From Lysobacterales bacterium UBA2790 (GTDB taxonomy: Bacteria > Pseudomonadota > Gammaproteobacteria > Xanthomonadales > Xanthomonadaceae): DNA of 6,111 nucleotides. The stretch lies in contig DEHW01000223.1 of assembly GCA_002352135.1 (NCBI GenBank), forward strand, positions 10,988-17,098. Reading direction: 5' to 3'. A program made the translations under genes and the position numbers. Below, one piece after another: positions 1 to 4,819 of the stretch. The notes below the pieces were generated by a model, which saw only the letters and a list, made by a program, of their open reading frames with translations, ran no database searches and was not told the DNA's origin. Position 1 is the first letter of the stretch, and every line of letters begins with the position of its first letter.

Positions 1-294
1 ACCATCACGGACCGTCAAGGTAACGCGCTTTCGTGGGCGACATCGGGCGGTGCGGGGTTCCGTGGTTCCCGTAAGTCGACACCGTTCGCTGCCCAGGTTG
101 CCGCTGAGCGTGCCGGGCGGGCCGCACTGGACTATGGTTTGAAGACGCTTGAAGTTCACATCAAGGGCCCAGGCCCAGGACGTGAGTCCGCAGTGCGTTC
201 TTTGAATGCCGTGGGTTACAAGGTCATCAATATCATCGACGTCACGCCGATCCCCCACAACGGCTGCCGGCCGCCCAAAAAGCGCCGCGTCTAA
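1..294 (+). CDS. rpsK: Small ribosomal subunit protein uS11 (S11), 3' part only
   Basis: The frame is open from the first base of the window and ends in TAA at 292-294, giving the last 97 residues. Family members are about 129 residues, so roughly the first 30 are upstream of the window. The translation begins [20 protein letters not shown] and carries the S11 signature region ([16 protein letters not shown]) and the basic tail ending in [16 protein letters not shown]11 sits on the platform of the 30S subunit, binds 16S rRNA and forms part of the mRNA exit region near the anti-Shine-Dalgarno sequence. It is followed after 21 nt by rpsD, which is the standard order of the bacterial alpha operon (rpsM-rpsK-rpsD-rpoA-rplQ). 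Nothing in the visible part is abnormal. The identification is firm; only the start is missing. Confidence 0.98.
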   Translation, partial: TITDRQGNALSWATSGGAGFRGSRKSTPFAAQVAAERAGRAALDYGLKTLEVHIKGPGPGRESAVRSLNAVGYKVINIIDVTPIPHNGCRPPKKRRV

Positions 295-315
295 GGCGGG
301 TCCAGGAGTTCAATC

Positions 316-942
316 ATGGCACGTTATATCGGCCCCACCTGCAAGCTCGCTCGCCGCGAGGGCGCAGACCTCAGTTTGAAGAGCCCGGCACGCGCACTTG
401 ATTCGAAGTGCAAGCTGGAACAGAAACCTGGCCAGCATGGCGCCGCCCGTAAGGGTCGCCTGTCCGACTACGCAGTTCAGCTGCGCGAGAAGCAGAAGGT
501 AAAGCGTATCTACGGTCTGCTGGAGCGTCAGTTCCGCAACGTTTATACGAAGGCGTCCAACAAGCGCGGCAATACAGGTGAGAACCTGCTGCAGATTTTG
601 GAATCCCGCTTGGACAACGTTGTTTATCGAATGGGTTTTGCAGTGACCCGCCCCCAGGCGCGGCAAATTGTCTCCCATTGCGGCGTATTGGTGAATGGGA
701 ATGCCGTCAACTTGGCCTCCTTTCAGGTGAAGCCAGGCGACAGCATTGCGTTGACTGAGCGGGCGCAACGTCAATTGCGTGTTCAGGAAGCTTCTGCTTT
801 GGCCTCACAGATGGATCTCGTTCCGTCGTGGATTGAAGTGGATGGCAAGAAGTTCGCGGGCACGTTCAAGGCGCTCCCAGAGCGTTCCGATCTTCCCTCC
901 GACATCAACGAAAGTTTGATCGTCGAGTTGTACTCCAAGTAA
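316..942 (+). CDS. rpsD: Small ribosomal subunit protein uS4 (S4)
   Basis: The product is 208 residues, close to the 206 of E. coli S4. The ATG at 316 follows an AGGAG at 304-308 and the protein starts with the canonical MARYIGP. The N-terminal S4 region covers about residues 1-97 and includes [14 protein letters not shown] and [12 protein letters not shown]. The S4 RNA-binding domain covers about 98-160 ([12 protein letters not shown], then HCGVLVNG), and the protein ends in the typical [14 protein letters not shown]4 is a primary assembly protein that binds the 5' domain of 16S rRNA. In E. coli it also represses translation of the alpha operon through a pseudoknot in the rpsM leader, which would lie outside this window. 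Cys9 and Cys32 occupy positions matching two of the four zinc ligands of zinc-binding S4 proteins; the other two are absent. Residue 122, usually basic in relatives I recall, is Cys here. The gap to rpoA is 18 nt. Confidence 0.99.
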   Translation: MARYIGPTCKLARREGADLSLKSPARALDSKCKLEQKPGQHGAARKGRLSDYAVQLREKQKVKRIYGLLERQFRNVYTKASNKRGNTGENLLQILESRLDNVVYRMGFAVTRPQARQIVSHCGVLVNGNAVNLASFQVKPGDSIALTERAQRQLRVQEASALASQMDLVPSWIEVDGKKFAGTFKALPERSDLPSDINESLIVELYSK

Positions 943-960
943 TCCCAGGAGATTTGCCGA

Positions 961-1956
961 ATGTCCGTTTCCGCCACTCAGGTGCTGCGTCCGCGCGGCA
1001 TCGGCATCGAGCGTATCACTGAAAATCACGCGAAGGTCATCGTCGAGCCGCTTGAGCGTGGCTATGGTCATACGCTTGGCAACGCGTTGCGTCGCGTGCT
1101 GTTGTCTTCCATTCCTGGCTTCGCGATTACCGAAGTCGAGATCGACGGCGTGTTGCACGAGTACACGACGCTTGAAGGTTTGCAGGAGGACGTGCTCGAG
1201 GTGCTTTTGAACCTTAAGGATGTTGCTATCCGCATGCATACCGTTGATAGCGCCATGCTCACGCTGGTCAAGAGTGGGTCGGGCGTGGTGACGGCGGGTG
1301 ATATCAAGACCGATCACAATGTCGATATCGTGAATCCTGATCACGTGATTTGCCACTTGACCAAGGATGCCTCGATCAACATGCGAATGAAGGTTGAGCG
1401 CGGGCTCGGATATCAGCCAGCGAAGGATCGTCGTCGCCCCGACGAGGAATCACGTGCAATTGGTCGTTTGGTGCTGGATGCATCGTTTTCACCGGTTCGC
1501 CGCGTGGCTTTCTCCGTGGAGAGTGCACGCGTTGAGCAGCGCACGAACCTCGACAAGCTGGTGTTGGATATCGAAACCAACGGAACAATTGATGCGGAAG
1601 ACGCCGTCCGTACGGCGGCTGATATTCTTGCGGATCAGTTGTCCGTGTTTGGCGATTTCACGCAGCGCGACCGCGGCATGGCGAAGCCCGTGGCTTCGGG
1701 TGTTGATCCGGTTCTTTTGCGCCCGATCGACGATCTTGAGCTGACCGTCCGTTCGGCCAACTGCTTGAAGGCCGAAAACATCTACTACATCGGCGACTTG
1801 ATTCAGCGCACCGAAGTGGAGTTGTTGAAGACGCCGAATCTTGGCAAGAAGTCGCTTACCGAAATCAAGGAAGTCCTCGCTCAGCGGGGTCTGTCCTTGG
1901 GCATGAAGCTGGAGAACTGGCCGCCGGTCGGTCTGCAGCAGGGCATGTTGGGTTGA
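961..1956 (+). CDS. rpoA: DNA-directed RNA polymerase subunit alpha
   Basis: The 331-residue product matches the family length (329 in E. coli). The alpha dimer nucleates RNA polymerase assembly. The N-terminal domain (about residues 1-235) carries the assembly motif [14 protein letters not shown] and [11 protein letters not shown]. After a short linker, the C-terminal domain (about 250-325) holds the helix-hairpin-helix region [16 protein letters not shown]. Residues known in E. coli to contact UP-element DNA and activators are conserved: Arg264, Asn267, Cys268 and Lys270 here correspond to E. coli Arg265, Asn268, Cys269 and Lys271. The end, [15 protein letters not shown], is slightly longer than the E. 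coli tail. The start ATG has AGGAG at 947-951 with 9 nt spacing, and the rpsD stop is 18 nt upstream, so the genes are cotranscribed. The distance to rplQ is unusually large and structured. Confidence 0.99.
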   Translation: MSVSATQVLRPRGIGIERITENHAKVIVEPLERGYGHTLGNALRRVLLSSIPGFAITEVEIDGVLHEYTTLEGLQEDVLEVLLNLKDVAIRMHTVDSAMLTLVKSGSGVVTAGDIKTDHNVDIVNPDHVICHLTKDASINMRMKVERGLGYQPAKDRRRPDEESRAIGRLVLDASFSPVRRVAFSVESARVEQRTNLDKLVLDIETNGTIDAEDAVRTAADILADQLSVFGDFTQRDRGMAKPVASGVDPVLLRPIDDLELTVRSANCLKAENIYYIGDLIQRTEVELLKTPNLGKKSLTEIKEVLAQRGLSLGMKLENWPPVGLQQGMLG

Positions 1957-1979
1957 TATTTCGCTGACGGGCCAAGCCC

Positions 1980-2007
1980 GTAGCGTTGCCGGCCAAGGAT
2001 GGCCGGC
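1980..2007 (+). repeat. GTAG-headed palindrome, REP/SMAG-like
   Basis: GTAG at 1980-1983 is followed by a 4-nt spacer and a perfect 7-bp inverted repeat: GCCGGCC (1988-1994), loop AAGGAT, GGCCGGC (2001-2007). A conserved GTAG head before a GC-rich stem is the described layout of SMAG elements in Stenotrophomonas maltophilia and of RAYT-transposase-associated REPs in Xanthomonadales. The structure is seen directly. Membership of that family is inferred from layout, because copy number elsewhere in the genome cannot be seen here. Confidence 0.6.
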
Positions 2008-2031
2008 TTGGGCCACACGCAGTCCGCCGTT

Positions 2032-2048
2032 GTAGCGCCAGGATGGCG
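2032..2048 (+). repeat. Second, shorter GTAG-headed palindrome
   Basis: GTAG at 2032-2035 is followed directly by CGCCA (2036-2040), loop GGA, and TGGCG (2044-2048), a perfect 5-bp stem. It has the same orientation as the element at 1980 and its GTAG lies 52 nt downstream of the first. Both copies share GTAGCG and an AGGATGGC segment at the loop and right arm, which suggests a degenerate second copy rather than chance. The short stem makes this less certain than the first. Confidence 0.4.
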
Positions 2049-2075
2049 ACAGTGCATTCCATAGCAACATTCTTT

Positions 2076-2081
2076 AGAGGA
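2076..2081 (+). promoter_or_regulatory. Ribosome binding site of rplQ
   Basis: AGAGGA ends 8 nt before the ATG at 2090. It gives rplQ its own strong initiation signal, which matters because the 133-nt structured spacer makes translational coupling to rpoA unlikely. Confidence 0.8.
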
Positions 2082-2089
2082 TCAAGTCC

Positions 2090-2479
2090 ATGCGTCATCA
2101 GAAGACCGGGCGTAAGCTCAATCGTGACAGCGCGCATCGCGCTGCCATGTTCCGCAACATGGTTGCGTCGTTGATCAAGAGCGAGTTGATCAAGACCACG
2201 CTGCCCAAGGCCAAGGAACTGCGCCGCTTTGCGGAGCCCTTGATCACCTTGGCTAAGACGGACAGTGTCGCGAATCGTCGTCTGGCGTTTTCGCGTCTGC
2301 GCGACAAAGTGGCGGTTGGCAAGCTGTTTGTCGACATCGCCCCGCGCTACCAGCAGCGTCCCGGTGGTTATCTGCGAATCTTGAAGTGTGGTTTCCGCGC
2401 CGGTGATAGCGCTCCCATGGCGTACGTGGAACTGGTGGATCGGCCGACCGTGGCCGCCGCTGAGCCCGCCGCAGAATAA
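2090..2479 (+). CDS. rplQ: Large ribosomal subunit protein bL17 (L17)
   Basis: The 129-residue product is close to the 127 of E. coli L17. It begins [20 protein letters not shown] and contains the family core [25 protein letters not shown] and VANRRLAF, followed by [27 protein letters not shown]. An Ala/Glu-rich tail ends in AAEPAAE, as in many proteobacterial L17 proteins. L17 binds 23S rRNA near the polypeptide exit tunnel of the 50S subunit. The chosen ATG has an AGAGGA site 8 nt upstream. It is the last gene of the alpha operon and is followed 9 nt after its stop codon by a strong hairpin terminator. The only oddity is the long structured gap separating it from rpoA. Confidence 0.99.
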   Translation: MRHQKTGRKLNRDSAHRAAMFRNMVASLIKSELIKTTLPKAKELRRFAEPLITLAKTDSVANRRLAFSRLRDKVAVGKLFVDIAPRYQQRPGGYLRILKCGFRAGDSAPMAYVELVDRPTVAAAEPAAE

Positions 2480-2488
2480 GTTGGCTTT

Positions 2489-2525
2489 ACAAGGCCCCGG
2501 GAGGCGACTTCCGGGGCCTTGTTGT
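2489..2525 (+). terminator. Intrinsic terminator of the alpha operon
   Basis: ACAAGGCCCCGG (2489-2500) pairs perfectly with CCGGGGCCTTGT (2511-2522), 12 bp. The inside can extend by G-U, A-U and G-C pairs to close a GCGA loop at 2504-2507, giving about 15 bp capped by a GNRA tetraloop. The following T-rich stretch (TTGTTGTGTCT) is interrupted, so release may be imperfect, but position right after the last operon gene and stem strength make the call good. Confidence 0.85.
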
Positions 2526-2580
2526 GTCTGCTCCTTGCGACGGGTGCCGATGGTGCCGTTGCCATCAGGAACTACCGGCG

Positions 2581-2603
2581 GTGCAGTGCGGTCCGCTGTG
2601 CAC
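2581..2603. promoter_or_regulatory. Imperfect dyad upstream of dsbB
   Basis: The 23-nt segment reads as two 11-nt half-sites around a central T at 2592, with 9 of 11 positions complementary. The outer arms are GTGCA and TGCAC, and the inner part is GCGG/CCGC. It ends 22 nt before the dsbB ATG. It could be an operator for a dimeric regulator or a leader hairpin, or chance in GC-rich DNA. I found no convincing -35/-10 pair in the rplQ-dsbB gap to anchor it. Confidence 0.3.
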
Positions 2604-2616
2604 CATTTCGTGTTTT

Positions 2617-2620
2617 GAGG
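2617..2620 (+). promoter_or_regulatory. Ribosome binding site deciding the dsbB start
   Basis: GAGG lies 5 nt before the ATG at 2626. An in-frame GTG at 2524 would extend the protein by 34 residues but begins at the foot of the terminator hairpin and has no ribosome binding site, so the ATG is preferred. Confidence 0.6.
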
Positions 2621-2625
2621 TCGCC

Positions 2626-3123
2626 ATGAATCCTCTAGCCTGGTCATTCCGTGCGCAGTTCGCGTTGGGCGTCGTCCTCTGCGCGTCGTTGTTGGGCTAC
2701 GCGCTGTTTGTTCAGTACGGCCTGTTCCTCGACCCTTGTCCGCTGTGCATTCTTCAGCGCGTCGCCTTCTTTGCGCTGGGCGTGATCTTCCTGATCGGAG
2801 CGCTGCATTCGCCTGGCGCTCTGGGCCGCAAGGTATACGGTGTACTGGCGTCTCTGGCGGCTGCCGTTGGGATCGGCATCGCCGGTCGTCATGTGTGGCT
2901 GCAGTCACTGCCGCCGGATCAGGTTCCAGATTGCGGCCCCGGTTTGAACTACATGCTCGAAACCATGCCGTTTGCCTCGGCACTCAACAAAGTGTTGCAA
3001 GGCTCCGGTGAGTGCGCAGCGATCGACTGGACGTTTCTTGGATTCAGTATGCCGTTCTGGTCGCTGGTGTGGTTCGTCGGCTTTTTCGTCGGTGTGCTGT
3101 ACGCGGGTTTTCGTTCGCGCTGA
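2626..3123 (+). CDS. dsbB: Disulfide bond formation protein B
   Basis: The 165-residue product is a four-helix inner-membrane protein of usual family length. DsbB reoxidises periplasmic DsbA and passes the electrons to ubiquinone. Hydrophobic segments lie at about residues 11-30, 42-60, 70-88 and 142-161. The first periplasmic redox pair is the CPLC motif (Cys38, Cys41). The second loop carries Cys103 (PDCGPGL) and Cys130 (GSGECAAIDW), with spacing like E. coli Cys104/Cys130. Arg45, four residues after Cys41, matches E. coli Arg48, which takes part in quinone binding. The second loop keeps the usual ETMPF. The ATG start gives a protein beginning MNPLAWSFRAQF, as I recall for Xanthomonadales DsbB. 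It lies between the alpha operon terminator and the DAHP synthase gene; whether it has its own promoter or depends on readthrough cannot be decided. There is no dsbA in the window. Confidence 0.96.
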   Translation: MNPLAWSFRAQFALGVVLCASLLGYALFVQYGLFLDPCPLCILQRVAFFALGVIFLIGALHSPGALGRKVYGVLASLAAAVGIGIAGRHVWLQSLPPDQVPDCGPGLNYMLETMPFASALNKVLQGSGECAAIDWTFLGFSMPFWSLVWFVGFFVGVLYAGFRSR

Positions 3124-3173
3124 TCTCGATCGGACCAGTGGCGATTCGCCATAAGTCTCAGTCCTATTCGTCG

Positions 3174-3201
3174 TTGGTGGCTCCGCCTGCTGTGGCATGA
3201 T
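3174..3201 (+). promoter_or_regulatory. Possible sigma-70 promoter for aroG
   Basis: TTGGTG (3174-3179) and CATGAT (3196-3201) are separated by 16 nt. The -10 matches the consensus at 4 of 6 positions and the -35 at 3 of 6 or so. Transcription would begin near 3208, leaving a leader of under 30 nt before the ATG at 3236. That would exclude the upstream ATG codons at 3197 and 3200 as starts. The match is weak. Confidence 0.35.
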
Positions 3202-3223
3202 GCAGCGCCGCAACCTGCGATTT

Positions 3224-3227
3224 GGAG
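3224..3227 (+). promoter_or_regulatory. Ribosome binding site deciding the aroG start
   Basis: GGAG with 8 nt spacing to the ATG at 3236. The earlier ATGs at 3197/3200 have no purine-rich site upstream (the preceding bases are CCTGCTGTGGC). Confidence 0.7.
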
Positions 3228-3235
3228 ACTGTGTG

Positions 3236-4624
3236 ATGAGCGCATTGGAACGACCCATCGAAGCCGTGCAAAACCCGGAAAACTGGGCGCCGGGTTCGTG
3301 GCGGTCCTATCCGGCCATGCAACAGCCCAACTATCCGGATGCAGAGGAACTCAAGGGCGCAAGGCAGGAGTTGTCCTCGCTGCCGCCGCTGGTTACTTCG
3401 TTCGAGATTCTGGCGCTCAAGAAGCAGATTGCCGAAGCCCAGGAGGGCAAGCGTTTTCTGTTGCAGGGCGGTGACTGTGCCGAGAGCTTTTCGGATTGCG
3501 AATCGGGTCTGATCTCGAATCGACTGAAAGTCCTGCTGCAGATGAGCGTGGTTCTGGTGTACGGCCTGCGCATGCCGGTGGTGCGCGTCGGACGTTTTGC
3601 CGGGCAGTATGCGAAACCGCGCTCCGCAGACACGGAAGTCAAGAACGGCGTCGAGTTGCCCAGCTATCGGGGCGACATCGTGAACTCCCCCGAATTCACC
3701 GAGGCGGCGCGTCGCCCCGATCCGCAAAGACTGATTTCTGCGCATTCGCGTTCAGCGATGACCATGAACTTCGTGCGGTCGCTGATTGACGGCGGTTTTG
3801 CGGACCTGCATCACCCGGAGTACTGGGACCTTGGTTGGGTGGGCCACTCGCCGCTGGCGGAGGAATACCACCGCATGGTTCGCGCGATCGGTGATGGGGT
3901 GCGTTTCATGGAAACCCTGTCTGGCGAGGCAGTTCACAATGTCCGTCGCGTGGATTTCTACACCTCACATGAAGCCCTGTTGCTTGACTACGAGGAAGGG
4001 CTGACTCGTCAGGTGCCGCGGCACTGGGGTTGGTTCAATCTGTCCACACACTACCCGTGGATCGGCATGCGCACGGCAGCATTGGAAGGCGCGCACGCCG
4101 AGTACATGCGCGGTATCCGCAATCCCATTGCTGTCAAAGTGGGACCGGGCGTCAAGCCCGACGACTTGCTGCGCCTGACGGATCATCTCAATCCGGAAAA
4201 CGAGCCCGGTCGATTGACATTGATTCACCGTATGGGCGCGACCAAGATCGCCGCTGAACTGCCACAGCATCTGGATGCGATTCGTCGCGAAGGCAAGCGC
4301 GTGCTGTGGGTGGCTGACCCGATGCACGGCAACACCGAATCGACCAGCAACGGATTCAAGACGCGCCGTTTCGACAACATTCGCTCGGAGCTCGATCAAT
4401 CTTTCGACTTGCATGCCGCCGCCGGGACACGATTGGGCGGCGTCCATCTTGAGCTAACCGGCGAAAACGTCACCGAGTGCTTGGGTGGCGCGCGCGAATT
4501 GACCGAGGCGGATCTTGAGCGCGCGTATCGGTCGACGGTGGATCCGCGGATGAACTACGAGCAATCGCTGGAAATCGCCATGCTTATCGTCCGCAAGCGT
4601 GGCGTGCAGTCGCTGCCAGTCTGA
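3236..4624 (+). CDS. aroG: Class II 3-deoxy-7-phosphoheptulonate (DAHP) synthase
   Basis: This enzyme condenses phosphoenolpyruvate with erythrose 4-phosphate to DAHP, the first step of the shikimate pathway to aromatic amino acids. The 462 residues match the class II (plant/Mycobacterium-type) family, which is unrelated in sequence to E. coli AroF/G/H. Metal ligands expected from the M. tuberculosis enzyme (Cys87, His369, Glu411, Asp441) are present as Cys81 (QGGDCAESF), His364 (DPMHGNT), Glu406 (HLELTGE) and Asp436 (STVDPRMNYEQ), with nearly identical spacing. PEP-binding residues correspond to Arg120 (VGRFAGQYAKPRS), Lys301 (VKVGPG) and Arg332 (HRMG). The ATG at 3236 is chosen because GGAG at 3224-3227 sits 8 nt upstream and the N-terminus MSALERP fits relatives; in-frame ATGs at 3197 and 3200 would add 12-13 residues. 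The short N-terminus lacks a large regulatory extension. An intrinsic terminator follows. The symbol is used loosely: class II enzymes carry various names. Confidence 0.96.
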   Translation: MSALERPIEAVQNPENWAPGSWRSYPAMQQPNYPDAEELKGARQELSSLPPLVTSFEILALKKQIAEAQEGKRFLLQGGDCAESFSDCESGLISNRLKVLLQMSVVLVYGLRMPVVRVGRFAGQYAKPRSADTEVKNGVELPSYRGDIVNSPEFTEAARRPDPQRLISAHSRSAMTMNFVRSLIDGGFADLHHPEYWDLGWVGHSPLAEEYHRMVRAIGDGVRFMETLSGEAVHNVRRVDFYTSHEALLLDYEEGLTRQVPRHWGWFNLSTHYPWIGMRTAALEGAHAEYMRGIRNPIAVKVGPGVKPDDLLRLTDHLNPENEPGRLTLIHRMGATKIAAELPQHLDAIRREGKRVLWVADPMHGNTESTSNGFKTRRFDNIRSELDQSFDLHAAAGTRLGGVHLELTGENVTECLGGARELTEADLERAYRSTVDPRMNYEQSLEIAMLIVRKRGVQSLPV

Positions 4625-4646
4625 TCTGGTACGACAGGTTGACTAG

Positions 4647-4680
4647 AGCGCGCCCTGAGAATGGGCGCGTTTTCGTTTTG
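4647..4680 (+). terminator. Intrinsic terminator after aroG
   Basis: CGCGCCC (4649-4655) pairs perfectly with GGGCGCG (4663-4669) around the 7-nt loop TGAGAAT. The stem is followed at once by TTTTCGTTTT (4670-4679). It starts about 22 nt after the aroG stop codon. This is a classic Rho-independent terminator and separates aroG from the downstream amidohydrolase gene. Confidence 0.9.
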
Positions 4681-4762
4681 CCGTGCCTCGGTCATCCGCG
4701 TGAGCGGCGGGGTGAGCTTTGTGGGACCGTGACTTATGGGGCATAGCGGGTGCGTCGTTCTG

Positions 4763-4785
4763 GGCGACCATCCGTCACGGTCGCC
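4763..4785. repeat. Inverted repeat upstream of the amidohydrolase gene
   Basis: GGCGACC (4763-4769) and GGTCGCC (4779-4785) form a perfect 7-bp stem around a 9-nt loop. It ends 34 nt before the ATG at 4820. There is no T-run after it. It could be a leader hairpin or an operator with two 7-nt half-sites; nothing else identifies its role. The rest of the 4681-4819 gap shows no promoter I can support. Confidence 0.4.
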
Positions 4786-4809
4786 AGCGTGCTGCAGGCG
4801 CGCCCAATC

Positions 4810-4814
4810 GGGGA
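4810..4814 (+). promoter_or_regulatory. Ribosome binding site of the amidohydrolase gene
   Basis: GGGGA lies 5 nt before the ATG at 4820. This start places a lysine-rich signal peptide at the N-terminus. An in-frame ATG at 4736 would put 28 polar residues before it and bury the signal peptide. Confidence 0.5.
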
Positions 4815-4819
4815 AATCA

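Larger units (their letters stand above)
1957..2089 (+). other. Structured 133-nt rpoA-rplQ spacer
   Basis: This gap lies between two genes that are normally close and cotranscribed. It contains no credible ORF. It holds two GTAG-headed inverted repeats (about 1980-2007 and 2032-2048) and, at its 3' end, the rplQ ribosome binding site. CCAAGCC at 1972-1978 can also pair with GGCTTGG at 2005-2011, which would compete with or reshape the first hairpin. There is no T-run after either hairpin, so neither looks like an intrinsic terminator. I infer that the spacer is transcribed and may affect mRNA stability or the relative yield of alpha and L17. Confidence 0.75.

Noticed and set aside
805..1356. 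Antisense open frame of 183 codons over rpsD/rpoA
   Set aside because: It lies wholly within conserved genes on the other strand, with no recognisable motif or ribosome binding site.
2168..2195. Short direct repeat TTGATCAAGA occurring twice in rplQ
   Set aside because: It encodes the conserved L17 segment LIKSELIK, so the repeat is explained by the protein sequence.
2524..2625. In-frame GTG start adding 34 residues with seven Cys before DsbB
   Set aside because: The GTG lies at the base of the operon terminator and lacks a ribosome binding site. The ATG at 2626 gives the usual family N-terminus. The cysteines arise from TGC/TGT codons in non-coding sequence, though the clustering is curious.
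1865..2983. Antisense open frame of 372 codons covering the end of rpoA, rplQ and most of dsbB
   Set aside because: It runs opposite to three firmly identified genes and across a terminator. Its translation is Arg/Pro/Gln-rich without a recognisable domain, as expected of a shadow frame in GC-rich DNA.
3138..3152. Small hairpin (TGGCG, loop ATT, CGCCA) after the dsbB stop codon, considered as a terminator
   Set aside because: The stem is only 5-6 bp and is followed by ATAAGTCTCA without a T-run. Chance is as likely as function.
3752..4447. Antisense and alternative-frame ORFs across the DAHP synthase gene
   Set aside because: They overlap a gene with complete catalytic residues and show no family features.
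4736..4819. Upstream in-frame ATG extending the amidohydrolase by 28 residues
   Set aside because: It would hide the signal peptide behind a polar, Arg/Cys-containing stretch and would translate through the 4763-4785 stem-loop. The ATG at 4820 has GGGGA in front and starts MKK.
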